64,000 bases of DNA, from assembly GCF_026011735.1 (NCBI RefSeq), contig NZ_BRVN01000006.1, forward strand, positions 62,001-126,000. The letters run 5' to 3'. Of this stretch, positions 32,058-41,717 are shown one piece after another (position 1 is the first letter of the stretch; each line of letters begins with the position of its first letter). The stretch is from Dietzia sp. NCCP-2495. Its GTDB lineage: Bacteria > Actinomycetota > Actinomycetes > Mycobacteriales > Mycobacteriaceae. The position numbers and the translations under genes were made by a program. The notes under the pieces were generated by a model. The model worked only from the letters and a program-made list of their open reading frames with translations, was not told the DNA's origin and ran no database searches.

Positions 32058-32873
32058 ATGACAGAGAACACCTCCGATGATGCGCTGCTGATCGACCGCG
32101 CCGATCACATCGAGACCTGGACCATCAACCTGCCGGACGCTCGCAATCCCATCTCTGACGACCGTGTGATCGAGGCGCTCGTCCACCGGGTGTTCGTCGT
32201 CAACGCCGACCCCGACGTGCGTGCCGTCATCCTCACCGGCGCCGGTTCCGCATTCTCCGCGGGCGGCAACGTCAAGCACATGGTCGACCGCAGCGGAATG
32301 TTCGGGGGGAGCCCCTACGAGGTGCGCGGCGGCTACCGCGACGGCATCCAGCGAATCCCGCGCGCGCTCTACCACTGTGAGGTACCCGTGATCGCCGCAG
32401 TGAACGGCCCGGCCGTCGGCGCGGGCTGCGATCTCACCCTCATGTGTGACCTCCGGGTGGCGTCGAGCAGGGCGTGGTTCGCCGAGAGCTTCGTCCAGCT
32501 GGGCATCATCCCCGGCGACGGCGGCGCGTGGCTGCTGACCAAGGCCGTGGGCCCTGCCCGCGCGGCCGAGATGGCACTGACCGGCGACCGCGTGGACGCC
32601 GCGACCGCGCTCGACTGGGGGCTGGTCTCCCGGGTCGTCGAGCCCGAGGAACTGATGGGCGCGGCCCGTGAGCTGGCCGCGCGAGTGGCCAAGAACCCGC
32701 CGCACTCGGTCCGGATGGCCAAGAAACTCCTCCGCGAATCCCAGCACCAATCCCTGGAGTCCCTCCTCGAGCTCTCCGCGGCCATGCAGGCTCTGGCCCA
32801 CCACACTGCGGACCACCGCGAGGCGCTCGCCGCGTTCGGCGAAAAGCGACCGGGGAACTACGAGGGGCGCTGA
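32058..32873 (+). CDS. Enoyl-CoA hydratase/isomerase (crotonase family)
   Basis: A 271-residue crotonase-fold protein. Oxyanion-hole segments are SAFSAGGNVKHM and NGPAVGAGCDLTLMCDLRV, with an acidic residue in WFAESFVQLGIIPGDGG. The C-terminal NPPHSVRMAKKLLRES matches the family. It would hydrate a 2-enoyl-CoA in the catabolic cluster that follows. Of two in-frame ATGs, 32058 is preferred because AAAGGA lies six bases before it. It converges with the iclR gene and is separated by ten bases. The promoter at 31721 with its Crp-like site probably drives it. Confidence 0.85.
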   Translation: MTENTSDDALLIDRADHIETWTINLPDARNPISDDRVIEALVHRVFVVNADPDVRAVILTGAGSAFSAGGNVKHMVDRSGMFGGSPYEVRGGYRDGIQRIPRALYHCEVPVIAAVNGPAVGAGCDLTLMCDLRVASSRAWFAESFVQLGIIPGDGGAWLLTKAVGPARAAEMALTGDRVDAATALDWGLVSRVVEPEELMGAARELAARVAKNPPHSVRMAKKLLRESQHQSLESLLELSAAMQALAHHTADHREALAAFGEKRPGNYEGR

Positions 32874-32883
32874 CCGCGCGCGG

Positions 32884-33636
32884 TCAGTCGAGCTGCCAGG
32901 TGGCGACGTGGCGGCCGAGGATCTCCACCAGGTCGTCACGTCGCTCATCGATCTCGGCACGGGAACCGATGACGCCCACCGCGGCGATCGTGCAGCCCCG
33001 CTCGGTCACCGCGACCGACACGCCGTCAGCGCCCTTCTCGGCGGCGTGCGGTGCGGCGCAGATCCCGGTCTCTCGGATCTCCGAGAGCGCCTCGAGAAAA
33101 GCCTCGACACGGCTGGAATCCCCCTCCGGGCGGGCATTGAGGTAGGCCCAGAGGTCCCGGTTCTCCCGCGCCGCGAGCAGAACCCACCCGGCCGACGTCC
33201 GGAGCAACGAGCGCCGCAGGCGGTTCTCGGCGAGGTAGGCGAACGCGGGGTCGGACGAGACGTGATCGACATAGAAGAGGTCGTCGCCCACCGCGGCGGA
33301 GAGCACGGTGACCATCCCGGTCTCCTTGTTGATCGCCTCGAGCGCCTCATGGGGCACCTGCGTTACGGGAGGGCGACCCGCGATCACGTTGAGCAGGTAC
33401 GGCGCCATCCCGAGGGTGTAGACCCGGTCCCGCTCATCCAGGTACCCGGTGGCCACCAGACCGTTGACGAGTCCCTGTGTGGAACTGACCGGCGCGCCGA
33501 GCGCCTTGGCGATCGCCGTGAGCGTCATTCCGGATCCGGACCGGGCGACCGCCTCGAGGATCGACGCCACCCTGTCGACCATCCGATGTCGTGGCCGTTC
33601 CGGGATCTGGGCATCGAGCCCAGCAGTGGTGGTCAT
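32884..33636 (-). CDS. IclR-family transcriptional regulator
   Basis: A 250-residue regulator. Residues about 17-80 form the IclR winged helix (RVASILEAVARSGSGMTLTA, SSTQGLVNGLVATGYLDE), and the rest is the GAF-like effector domain (ETGMVTVLSAAVGDDLFYVD, LRTSAGWVLLAARENRDLW). It lies between the enoyl-CoA hydratase and the acyl-CoA dehydrogenase genes and diverges from the latter, so it is the likely local regulator of this acid-degradation cluster. ATG 33636 fits the usual short N-terminal arm. Confidence 0.9.
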   Translation of the reverse strand: MTTTAGLDAQIPERPRHRMVDRVASILEAVARSGSGMTLTAIAKALGAPVSSTQGLVNGLVATGYLDERDRVYTLGMAPYLLNVIAGRPPVTQVPHEALEAINKETGMVTVLSAAVGDDLFYVDHVSSDPAFAYLAENRLRRSLLRTSAGWVLLAARENRDLWAYLNARPEGDSSRVEAFLEALSEIRETGICAAPHAAEKGADGVSVAVTERGCTIAAVGVIGSRAEIDERRDDLVEILGRHVATWQLD

Positions 33637-33766
33637 GGGTGCGAGCCTACCAAGCCGGAACCCGTAGTTACTTAAATCCGTAATAACATGCTGTATTGCG
33701 TAATAGTGTGAATGGTGCCATAGTGACATCACGCGGCCACAGCAGCCCTCACCAGCAGGAGAACCG
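33637..33766. promoter_or_regulatory. Divergent promoter region iclR / acyl-CoA dehydrogenase
   Basis: This 130-base stretch is AT-rich for this genome. It contains CGTAATA twice (33679-33685 and 33699-33705) exactly 20 bases apart, that is about two helical turns, which is a typical spacing for a regulator binding on one face. The neighbouring TATTGCGTAATA resembles an imperfect palindrome. IclR is the probable binder. AGGAG precedes the dehydrogenase ATG. Confidence 0.5.
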
Positions 33767-34918
33767 ATGAGTACCACCTTTGCTCCGCCCACGACCGTGG
33801 AGACCCCGCAGACGCGGGAACTCCGCGGTCAGGTGCGGGAGTTCCTCGCCAGCGAGATCGCCGCGGGCGCTTTCACCCCGTGGATCGACACGTGGCTCAC
33901 CCGATGGGACGAGGCGTTCACCCGGCGCCTGGCCGATCGCGGGTGGGTCGGAATGACGATCCCCGAGGAGTACGGCGGACGTGGCCGCACACACCTCGAG
34001 CGCTTCGTCATCACCGAAGAGCTCCTCGCCGTGGGCGCCCCGGTCGCGGCCCAGTGGGTGGCCGACCGTCAGATCGCTCCGTCTCTCCTGCGGTACGGCA
34101 CCGAGGAGCAGAAGCAGGAGTTCCTGCCGCGCATCGCGGCCGGAGACTGCTGCTTCGGGATCGGCATGAGCGAGCCCGACTCCGGCTCCGACCTCGCGAG
34201 CGTGCGCACCCGGGGCGTGCGCGTCGACGGCGGCTGGACCATCACCGGGACCAAGGTGTGGACGTCCGGCGCCCAGCACGCGGAGGCGTTCATCGCACTG
34301 GCCCGCACCGAACCCCTCGACACGAGCAACCGGCACGCCGGCCTGAGCCAGTTCATCGTCGACCTCCGCGCCGAGGGCGTCACCATCCGCCCCATCGTCT
34401 CGCTGTCCGGAGACCATCACTTCAACGAGGTCATCCTCGACGAGGTCTTTGTCCCCGATTCCCGCGTGTTCGGGACCCCGGGCAACGGCTGGGAGCAGGT
34501 CAACGGCGAGCTCGCCTTCGAACGCAGCGGACCCGAGCGGTTCCTGTCCTCGTTCCGACTCCTCGCCGCGGAGATCGGTGCGATCAACACCGGCAGGGTC
34601 CCTGAACGGACCGACCTCGGCCGATCCGTCGCGCGGATGGCCGGCCTCCACGCCCTGAGCCAGAACATCGCGGGAGCCCTGCAGCGGGGCGAGCAGGCCG
34701 ACACCGCGGCGGCCCTGGTCAAACTGCTCGGCACCGCGACCGAGGGGGACCTCGTCGACGCGGTCTCCGCCGGGCTCGGCGACGAGACGCCCTCGGCGCC
34801 CGGAGAATTCGATGCCCTCCTGCGTGCAGGACTACACCAACGCCCGGGCTTCACGCTCCGGGGCGGAACCAACGAGATCCTGCGCGGCGTGATCGCGCGG
34901 GGACTGGGGATGCGCTGA
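33767..34918 (+). CDS. Acyl-CoA dehydrogenase, first of a pair
   Basis: A 383-residue flavoenzyme. The N-terminal part reads MTIPEEYGGRGRTHLERFVI, the FAD/substrate part IGMSEPDSGSDLASVRTRG, and the C-terminus LRGGTNEILRGVIARGLGMR. These make a complete acyl-CoA dehydrogenase fold that introduces a 2,3-double bond into an acyl-CoA. The next gene overlaps it as TGATG and encodes a shorter dehydrogenase, so the two may form one heteromeric enzyme, as paired dehydrogenases do in actinobacterial steroid and acid catabolism. It starts the IclR-controlled run ending with a CoA-transferase. Confidence 0.9.
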   Translation: MSTTFAPPTTVETPQTRELRGQVREFLASEIAAGAFTPWIDTWLTRWDEAFTRRLADRGWVGMTIPEEYGGRGRTHLERFVITEELLAVGAPVAAQWVADRQIAPSLLRYGTEEQKQEFLPRIAAGDCCFGIGMSEPDSGSDLASVRTRGVRVDGGWTITGTKVWTSGAQHAEAFIALARTEPLDTSNRHAGLSQFIVDLRAEGVTIRPIVSLSGDHHFNEVILDEVFVPDSRVFGTPGNGWEQVNGELAFERSGPERFLSSFRLLAAEIGAINTGRVPERTDLGRSVARMAGLHALSQNIAGALQRGEQADTAAALVKLLGTATEGDLVDAVSAGLGDETPSAPGEFDALLRAGLHQRPGFTLRGGTNEILRGVIARGLGMR

Positions 34919-36003
34919 TGACCACGTCGAACACCACCGGGATCAACCTCGGAGTCGACCCCGACCTGCAGAGCCTCATGGACGACCTCGTCTCCGGGTT
35001 CTCCGGCCCCGACGTCGAGCCCGACCCGGATACGGTGTGGGCCACGCTGACCGAGGTCGGCCTCGCCCGACTCACCGCGCCGGAGGAATCCGGAGGCAGC
35101 GGCGCGGGCTGGACCGCGGCCGCGGCCCTCCTGCGGACGCTCGCGGCCGCCGGTGTGGCCGTCCCATTCGCCGAGACCGACCTGCTCGCCGGCCCCCTCC
35201 GCCGCGCTGCCGGCCTGGACGACTCGTCCGGGCAGACCGCGACAGTCGCCGTCCTCGGGTCCGACGGCACGGCGCACCGCGTGCCCTGGGCCGGCGCCAC
35301 CGCGACCGTCCTGTGCGTCCGGCGGGCAGCTGACGGCTACGAGGTCGCCGACGTGGCGACCGACCACCTCGTCGTCGTCACAACCGAGGGCATCTCCGCA
35401 GTCCCCACCGGCACCGTGACCGCCGACGGCGACCACCAGTGGGTTCCGATCCCCGCCTCGGCGGTCCAGACCCACGTCCTGCGCGGTGCCCTCGCCCGCG
35501 CCCTCCAGTGCGTCGGCGCGATGGACGGGATGCTCGCCTCGTCGATCGCCCACACCACCGAGCGGAACCAGTTCGGTCGGGCCCTGGCGAAGTTCCAGTC
35601 CGTGCAGAACATGGTCGTGGACATCGCCGCCGAGTCCGTCCTGTCCCGCGCCGCCGTGGATACCGCGCTCGTCGACGCCCTGACCGAGGACCTCGCCGGC
35701 GAGCAGTCCGGATTCCGCGTGGCCGTGGCCCGGAGCGTCGTCTCACAGGCGCTGGGCGTCGCCGTGCGCAACGCGCACCAGGTCCACGGCGCGATCGGCA
35801 CGACGCACGAACACACCCTGCACCGGCTCACCCTCCCCGCGCTCCAGTGGCGGTCGGAGTTCGGTTCGGCCGCGTTCTGGGAGGGGTTCCTCAGCCGTGC
35901 CGCCGTCGCAGGTGGGATGGACGGAGCCTGGCCGATGATCGTCGAGGGCGCCCCCGTCGACGGGACCGGCTCGGCATGGCTCGACGCTGTGACCGGCGCC
36001 TAG
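34918..36003 (+). CDS. Acyl-CoA dehydrogenase-like protein, second of the pair
   Basis: A 361-residue dehydrogenase-fold protein with poorly conserved N-terminal half (LTEVGLARLTAPEESGGSG) and a recognisable C-terminal helical domain (SIAHTTERNQFGRALAKFQS, NAHQVHGAIGTTHEHTLHRL). The usual FAD/substrate motif with Ser-Glu-Pro is absent, so it resembles the non-catalytic or FAD-sharing alpha subunit of heterotetrameric dehydrogenases such as ChsE1. It overlaps the preceding dehydrogenase gene by one base and is followed nine bases later by the MFS gene. Confidence 0.83.
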   Translation: MTTSNTTGINLGVDPDLQSLMDDLVSGFSGPDVEPDPDTVWATLTEVGLARLTAPEESGGSGAGWTAAAALLRTLAAAGVAVPFAETDLLAGPLRRAAGLDDSSGQTATVAVLGSDGTAHRVPWAGATATVLCVRRAADGYEVADVATDHLVVVTTEGISAVPTGTVTADGDHQWVPIPASAVQTHVLRGALARALQCVGAMDGMLASSIAHTTERNQFGRALAKFQSVQNMVVDIAAESVLSRAAVDTALVDALTEDLAGEQSGFRVAVARSVVSQALGVAVRNAHQVHGAIGTTHEHTLHRLTLPALQWRSEFGSAAFWEGFLSRAAVAGGMDGAWPMIVEGAPVDGTGSAWLDAVTGA

Positions 36004-36011
36004 GCCGATCC

Positions 36012-37268
36012 GTGACCGCTCCGCTCACCCGACTGTTCGTCGCCGTCGTTCTGATCAACGGCGCGTACGACGCCGTGCGCGTGGCGGTCTCGTACCGGGT
36101 GCTCGCACTCGGCGGCGACGCCGCCCAGGTGGGCCTGGTCGCCGCCACATTCGCGGCGCTTCCGATGCTCGTCGCCCTACAGTTCGGGCGGCTCGTCGAC
36201 CGGCGCGGCAGCTGGGGCGTCCTCGCCGTCGGTACGACGGTGTCCGCGACGGCTGTTGCCCTGACCGCGGTGTCGCCCTCCATCCCCGTGTTGGCCGCCG
36301 CCAACGCGGGGATCGGGCTGGGTCAGGTCATGACCCTCATCGCCGCGCAGGGGTTCGTCATGGAGCTCACCACCCGCGACCGGCACGTCAACGGCTTCGC
36401 GATGTTCACTCTCGCCGTCTCGGTCGGCCAGGCGGTGGGCACACCGGTCATGGGCGTCCTGCTCCAGGCCGGCCGCACCGGCGAGCACGCGGAGACCGGC
36501 CCGGCGCTGTGGGTCATGGCGACGGCGATCGTCATCTCGCTGCCGTTCGCGCTCACCCTCCCGCGGTTCACGCCCACGGCGTCCACCACGGAGCGACCCC
36601 GGGCCACGTCGATCGCGCTGCTGCGTCGGAAGGGCATGGCACCGTCGATCTACGCCGCACTGATCGTGGTGACGGGCTTCGACCTCATCACGGCGTACAT
36701 GCCCGTGCTGGGTGGGTCCGTCGGACTGACACCGCTCGTGGTACCGCTGCTCGTGGCGACGCGCTCGGTGTTCTCCATGATCTCCCGCGCGGCCACACCG
36801 TGGGCACTGCGACGGTGGTCCCAGCGCGCGATCCTCATCGCCTCCCCCGTCGTGACGACCCCGGCCGTGGTCGTGCTCGGCCTCGCCGACACCGCAGCGA
36901 CGATGTTCGCCTGCCTCGCCGTGATCGGGTTCTTCTGGGGCATGAACCAACCGGTCACCATGTACTGGGTGACCGCGGCCGCGCCGCCCGGAGAACGCGC
37001 CGCGGCGCTGTCGTTGCGACTGACCGGCAACCGGGCCGCCCAGGTACTCGTCCCCCTCGCCGCCGGCGCGATCGCCGGGGTCGCCGGACCGGGCAGCGTC
37101 TTCCTCCTCTCCGGCGCGCTCACCGCCGCCTCGGCGGTCAGCACGAGCGTCTCCCTCCGTCGACACCCGTTCGACGAGCTCGGCCGGGTCGGCGCTAAGC
37201 CGACCCGACGCCCACCCGATCCCCGTGGCCACGCCACACCGAACAACACCGAACCACACCAGGAGTGA
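36012..37268 (+). CDS. MFS transporter
   Basis: A 418-residue major facilitator with about 12 membrane helices. It begins with GTG (VTAPLTRLFVAVVLINGAYD) and carries the loop FGRLVDRRGSWGVLAVG between helices 2 and 3. The C-terminal tail is Pro/Arg-rich and cytoplasmic. It lies in the acid-degradation operon between the dehydrogenases and a CoA-transferase, so it probably imports the carboxylic acid that the transferase activates. The substrate is unknown. Confidence 0.88.
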   Translation: MTAPLTRLFVAVVLINGAYDAVRVAVSYRVLALGGDAAQVGLVAATFAALPMLVALQFGRLVDRRGSWGVLAVGTTVSATAVALTAVSPSIPVLAAANAGIGLGQVMTLIAAQGFVMELTTRDRHVNGFAMFTLAVSVGQAVGTPVMGVLLQAGRTGEHAETGPALWVMATAIVISLPFALTLPRFTPTASTTERPRATSIALLRRKGMAPSIYAALIVVTGFDLITAYMPVLGGSVGLTPLVVPLLVATRSVFSMISRAATPWALRRWSQRAILIASPVVTTPAVVVLGLADTAATMFACLAVIGFFWGMNQPVTMYWVTAAAPPGERAAALSLRLTGNRAAQVLVPLAAGAIAGVAGPGSVFLLSGALTAASAVSTSVSLRRHPFDELGRVGAKPTRRPPDPRGHATPNNTEPHQE

Positions 37269-37271
37269 CAG

Positions 37272-38477
37272 ATGACCGACCACACCGACATCACGAAACG
37301 CACCGGCGCCCTCACCGACCTGCGGGTAGTGGACCTCTCCCGCGTCCTGGCGGGGCCGCTCTGCGGGCAGATGCTCGCCGACCACGGCGCGGACGTGATC
37401 AAGGTCGAACCCCCCGCCGGCGACGACACCCGGTGGTGGGGCCCGCCCTTCGTCAAACCGGGCCACAGCGCCTACTTCGACGGACTCAATCGCAACAAGC
37501 GCAACATCAGCGTGGACCTGCGCACCGACGACGGACAGGCGCTCCTGCGCCGAATGCTGGCCGAGGCCGACGTCGTGATCGAGAACTTCAAGGCCGGCAC
37601 CCTCGACCGATGGGGACTGTCCGACGAGGTACTCGCGAAGGAGTTCCCCCGGCTGATCCACTGCCGGATCACCGGGTACGGCGTCGACGGCCCTCTCGGT
37701 GGCGCGCCCGGGTACGACGCCGTCCTCCAGGCGCTGTCCGGCCTGATGAGCATCAACGGTGAGGCCGACGGCCCCGAGATGCGGGTCGGCATCCCCCTGG
37801 TCGACATCGTCACCAGCCTCAACGCGATGTCGGGCATCCTCATGGCCGTGCATGCCCGGGAGAAGTCCGGCCGGGGCCAGCTGGTCGATCTCGCGCTGCT
37901 GGACAGCGCCGTCTCGATTCTCCACCCGCATGTCGGCAAATGGTTTGCCACCGGCGAGACGCCGCCACGCACCGGCGTGGCGCACCCGACGATCTGCCCG
38001 TACGAGACCTTCCAGTGCGCGGACGGCCCGTTCTTCCTCGGTGTAGGCAATGACTCGCAGTTCCGCTCACTCGTTTCCGCCCTGGGCGTCGGTCACCTCA
38101 TCGAGGACCCGCGGTTCACGACCAATGCCGAGCGGCTCGCCCATTCGGCGGAGCTTCGCGAGCTGCTCAGCGCGATCGTCGGTGAGTGGGACCGCGACAA
38201 GCTGTCGGATCTGTGTCGCTCCGCCGGGGTGCCGGCAGGGGCGGTCAACACCGTCGGAGAGGCGATGTCGCTGCCCCAGGTCCTCCACCGCGAGATGGTG
38301 GTCGAGCGCGACGGCTACCGCAGCGTGGGCATCCCGGTGAAACTCGAGCACACCCCGGGCGCCGTCCGGTTTGGGCCCCGCGACCGCGGCGCCGACACCG
38401 CAGAGGTGCTCGCCGAGCTCGGCATCACCGAGGAGCAGGCGGACGGGTTGCGCGCCGCGGGTGTCCTGCCGGCCTGA
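37272..38477 (+). CDS. CaiB/BaiF-family (class III) CoA-transferase
   Basis: A 401-residue enzyme that moves CoA from a donor thioester to a carboxylic acid. The opening DLRVVDLSRVLAGPLCGQMLADHGADVIKVEPP is the family hallmark (key parts VLAGP and HGADVIKVE), and the catalytic Asp lies in GYDAVLQALSGLM. It begins three bases after the MFS stop and closes the operon. With an importer, CoA activation, desaturation by the dehydrogenase pair and hydration by the crotonase, the cluster has the parts for beta-oxidation of an unidentified acid. Confidence 0.9.
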   Translation: MTDHTDITKRTGALTDLRVVDLSRVLAGPLCGQMLADHGADVIKVEPPAGDDTRWWGPPFVKPGHSAYFDGLNRNKRNISVDLRTDDGQALLRRMLAEADVVIENFKAGTLDRWGLSDEVLAKEFPRLIHCRITGYGVDGPLGGAPGYDAVLQALSGLMSINGEADGPEMRVGIPLVDIVTSLNAMSGILMAVHAREKSGRGQLVDLALLDSAVSILHPHVGKWFATGETPPRTGVAHPTICPYETFQCADGPFFLGVGNDSQFRSLVSALGVGHLIEDPRFTTNAERLAHSAELRELLSAIVGEWDRDKLSDLCRSAGVPAGAVNTVGEAMSLPQVLHREMVVERDGYRSVGIPVKLEHTPGAVRFGPRDRGADTAEVLAELGITEEQADGLRAAGVLPA

Positions 38478-38490
38478 CGTCTCCGCTCAC

Positions 38491-38538
38491 ATCCGCTACC
38501 GTGCGGCCGGATTCGCTACCCGAATAGGGGTAGCGGAT
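38491..38538. terminator. Bidirectional hairpin between CoA-transferase and ehuA
   Basis: CGCTACCC (38514-38521) pairs with GGGTAGCG (38528-38535). A second pairing, ATCCGCTACC (38491-38500) with GGTAGCGGAT (38529-38538), is a perfect 10-base inverted repeat. The two structures compete. A third copy, GTAGCGGATTCG, follows at 38550. It separates two convergent operons. Confidence 0.55.
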
Positions 38539-38593
38539 CCGCAGGCGGAGTAGCGGATTCGAGGCGAGGCCGGCGCGGGCGGGGCGGGGCGGC

Positions 38594-39374
<781 letters not shown>

Positions 39375-39391
<17 letters not shown>

Positions 39392-40031
39392 AACGGATCT
39401 CCAATCGACGGAGGACAAGCGTGCACGGAACGCTCACGATGAGGAAGAGCAGTGCCGCGAGCGTGAACGGTTCGATGTAGCGGAACTCGGACTGGCCGAT
39501 CGCCTTGGCCACCGACATGAGCTCGAAGACGGTGATGGCGGACAGGATCGCCGAGTCCTTGAACATCTGGATGAGGTAGTTGCCCAGGAGCGGGACCACC
39601 CGGCGGACGGCCTGCGGCAGGACGATCCGCACCCAGGTGCGCGCCCTGGGCAGGTTGAGCGCCGTGGACGCCTCCCACTGCCCCGTGGGGACGCCCTCGA
39701 TCCCGGATCGGTACACCTCGGCGGTGTAGGCACTGTAGTTGACGCCGATCACCAGGATGCCTGTGATCAGCGCACTCATCGTGATGCCGTACTCGGGGAG
39801 CACGTAGAACACGAAAAAGGCCTGCACGAGCAGCGGGGTACCTCGGATGAAGTAGACGCAGAACCCGAGCACCTGCGACACGACCGGGATCCTCAGATAG
39901 CGCAGGACCGCCACCGCGAGGCCAAGGACCACGGCGATGGCCATGCCGGCGAAGGTGAGCTGGATCGTGGTGAGAAGTCCCTCGAGGAGCTGGGGGATGA
40001 TGCTGATCGCGAACGCGTTGTCCCAGATCAT
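39375..40031 (-). CDS. ehuD: ABC transporter permease, EhuD-like
   Basis: A 218-residue inner-membrane permease of the His/Glu/Gln family. Helices are predicted at about 14-40, 50-70, 80-100 and 185-208. The cytoplasmic EAA loop is EGVPTGQWEASTALNLPRAR, which contacts the ATPase. It starts with ATG overlapping the stop of the other permease gene (ATGA). Confidence 0.85.
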
Positions 40032-40726
40032 CAGCTCACCCCCTGCATCCGGCCGGTGAGGGCGGTCAACAGTGACCGCCGTGTCGCGGTGGGCGAGAAC
40101 GTGCGCTCGAGCACCGCCACGATCCCCGAGATCACGAGCGAGAGGACGAAGTACAGGACGAGGATGATCGCGTAGATCAGCGCGGTCTCACCCGTGGAGG
40201 ACCGGATGAGCCCGGCGTTGAAGGTCAGGTCCGCCACGGTGACCATCGAGACCAGCGAACTGTTCTTGAGCAGGTCCACCATGACGTTGCCCATGGGCGG
40301 GAGCATGGCCGGGATCGACTGGGGCAGCAGGATCCGGCGCATTCGCTGGGCCGGGGTCATGTTGAGGGCGATGGCGGCCTCGGTCTGCCCCTTGGGCCGG
40401 GCCGCGATGGAACCGCGGACCACCTCGGACGCGTAGGCCCCCTCGTTGAGCCCCAGCGCCAGGATGCCCGCGAAGAGGGCCGTGAGTTGGATCCCGAAGA
40501 ACGGCAGCGCGAAGAACAGCCAGAACAACTGCACGACCAGCGACGTGCCGCGAAAGAACTCCACGATGCACGCCGCCGGCCAGCGCACCCAGCGATGCTC
40601 GGACAGCCGGGCCAGTCCCAGAGTGAAGGCCACGACCAGCGCGAGTAGCGCGCCCAGAACCGTCACGAGGACGGTCGTGACGAAGCCCTGCCTGATCAGG
40701 GGGAGGTATTCGACGATTGCATCCAT
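40031..40726 (-). CDS. ehuC: ABC transporter permease, EhuC-like
   Basis: A 231-residue permease of the same family as its downstream neighbour, with membrane segments at about 15-40, 60-85 and 190-212. Its EAA loop is AARPKGQTEAAIALNMTPAQ. The two permeases probably form a heterodimeric channel. It starts ten bases after the binding-protein gene. Confidence 0.85.
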   Translation of the reverse strand: MDAIVEYLPLIRQGFVTTVLVTVLGALLALVVAFTLGLARLSEHRWVRWPAACIVEFFRGTSLVVQLFWLFFALPFFGIQLTALFAGILALGLNEGAYASEVVRGSIAARPKGQTEAAIALNMTPAQRMRRILLPQSIPAMLPPMGNVMVDLLKNSSLVSMVTVADLTFNAGLIRSSTGETALIYAIILVLYFVLSLVISGIVAVLERTFSPTATRRSLLTALTGRMQGVS

Positions 40727-40736
40727 AGGGGCCGGA

Positions 40737-41615
40737 TCAGCCGTCGACGCTGCAGAGTTCCTCGGTGGTCACACCGTCGACGACCGTCGGGTCGAAGCCC
40801 CATTTCTCGAGAATCTCATCGAACTCCGGCGTGGCCTTGAACGCCTCGAGTTCGGTGTTGTAGGCCTCGAGGAAGTCCGCGTCATCGGGGCGGAACGCCG
40901 CCGACGAGCCGGTCTTCGGCGCATCGGGGATCGGATCGGTGACCTCTACGCCCTCCAGTTCGCGGAGTGACAGGGTCGGCAGCAGGAACGCGTCGATCCG
41001 GTCCGCCGCCAGGGCGTCCTGGCCGCCGCGGGCGTCGGTGACGTTGACGATCTGCTGCGCCGGGACCCCGGCCCCCTCGAGGATGCCCTGTTCGAAGCCG
41101 CCTGGGACCACACCCACGCGCAGTTCGGCGCGGTCGGTGACGTCGGCGATCGTGAGGACGTTCTTCGGATTGCCCGGCTTCACGCCGAACGACTCCGTCG
41201 AGACGATGACCGGCGCGGCGTAGTTAACCTCGGCACACCGTGATTTCTTCATGAACAATCCGGCGGCGATCGCGTCCCAGCGGTTGGCCTTGAGACCGGG
41301 GATCATCGCGTCGTAGCCGGAGACGATGCCCTCGACCTTGTCGATGCCCAGGCGCGCACAGACGGCCTTGACCACGTCCGGCTCGGCGCCGGTCACGGTG
41401 CCGTCGGCGGCGAGTTCGGTGTACGGCGGCTCGTTGCCGATGGCGATCCGGAGGCCCTGTGCGCGGGCGCGGTCGAGGAGTCCGCCGCCGCCCCCGGCCT
41501 CGGGGCCGCCGGGCTCGGTGGTGGAGCAGGCGGCCAGTGAGCCACCCACGGCCACCACGCCGCCCAGCGCCAGCGCGCCTCGGAACAGTTGTCGGCGTGA
41601 GATGTCGGTAGTCAT
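40737..41615 (-). CDS. ehuB: Solute-binding lipoprotein, EhuB-like (Tat export)
   Basis: A 292-residue extracellular solute-binding protein of family 3. The N-terminus has a twin-arginine motif (SRRQLFRG) and a lipobox (LAAC at residue about 30), so it should be exported folded and then lipid-anchored. The mature part contains GLRIAIGNEPPYTEL, YDAMIPGLKANRWDAIAAGL and CAEVNYAAPVIV, which resemble ectoine/hydroxyectoine-binding EhuB. Related polar-amino-acid binders cannot be ruled out. It lies 102 bases behind the gntR gene and may be transcribed with it. Confidence 0.75.
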   Translation of the reverse strand: MTTDISRRQLFRGALALGGVVAVGGSLAACSTTEPGGPEAGGGGGLLDRARAQGLRIAIGNEPPYTELAADGTVTGAEPDVVKAVCARLGIDKVEGIVSGYDAMIPGLKANRWDAIAAGLFMKKSRCAEVNYAAPVIVSTESFGVKPGNPKNVLTIADVTDRAELRVGVVPGGFEQGILEGAGVPAQQIVNVTDARGGQDALAADRIDAFLLPTLSLRELEGVEVTDPIPDAPKTGSSAAFRPDDADFLEAYNTELEAFKATPEFDEILEKWGFDPTVVDGVTTEELCSVDG

Positions 41616-41717
41616 CGGGCCCTCCGTCGCGTCGAAGTTAACGTCTCGTTCACCGTATGACCCCCGTCACCGTCCCGTGGCCGAATGGCATGCACCGCCA
41701 GGCATTTCCGTGGGTGG

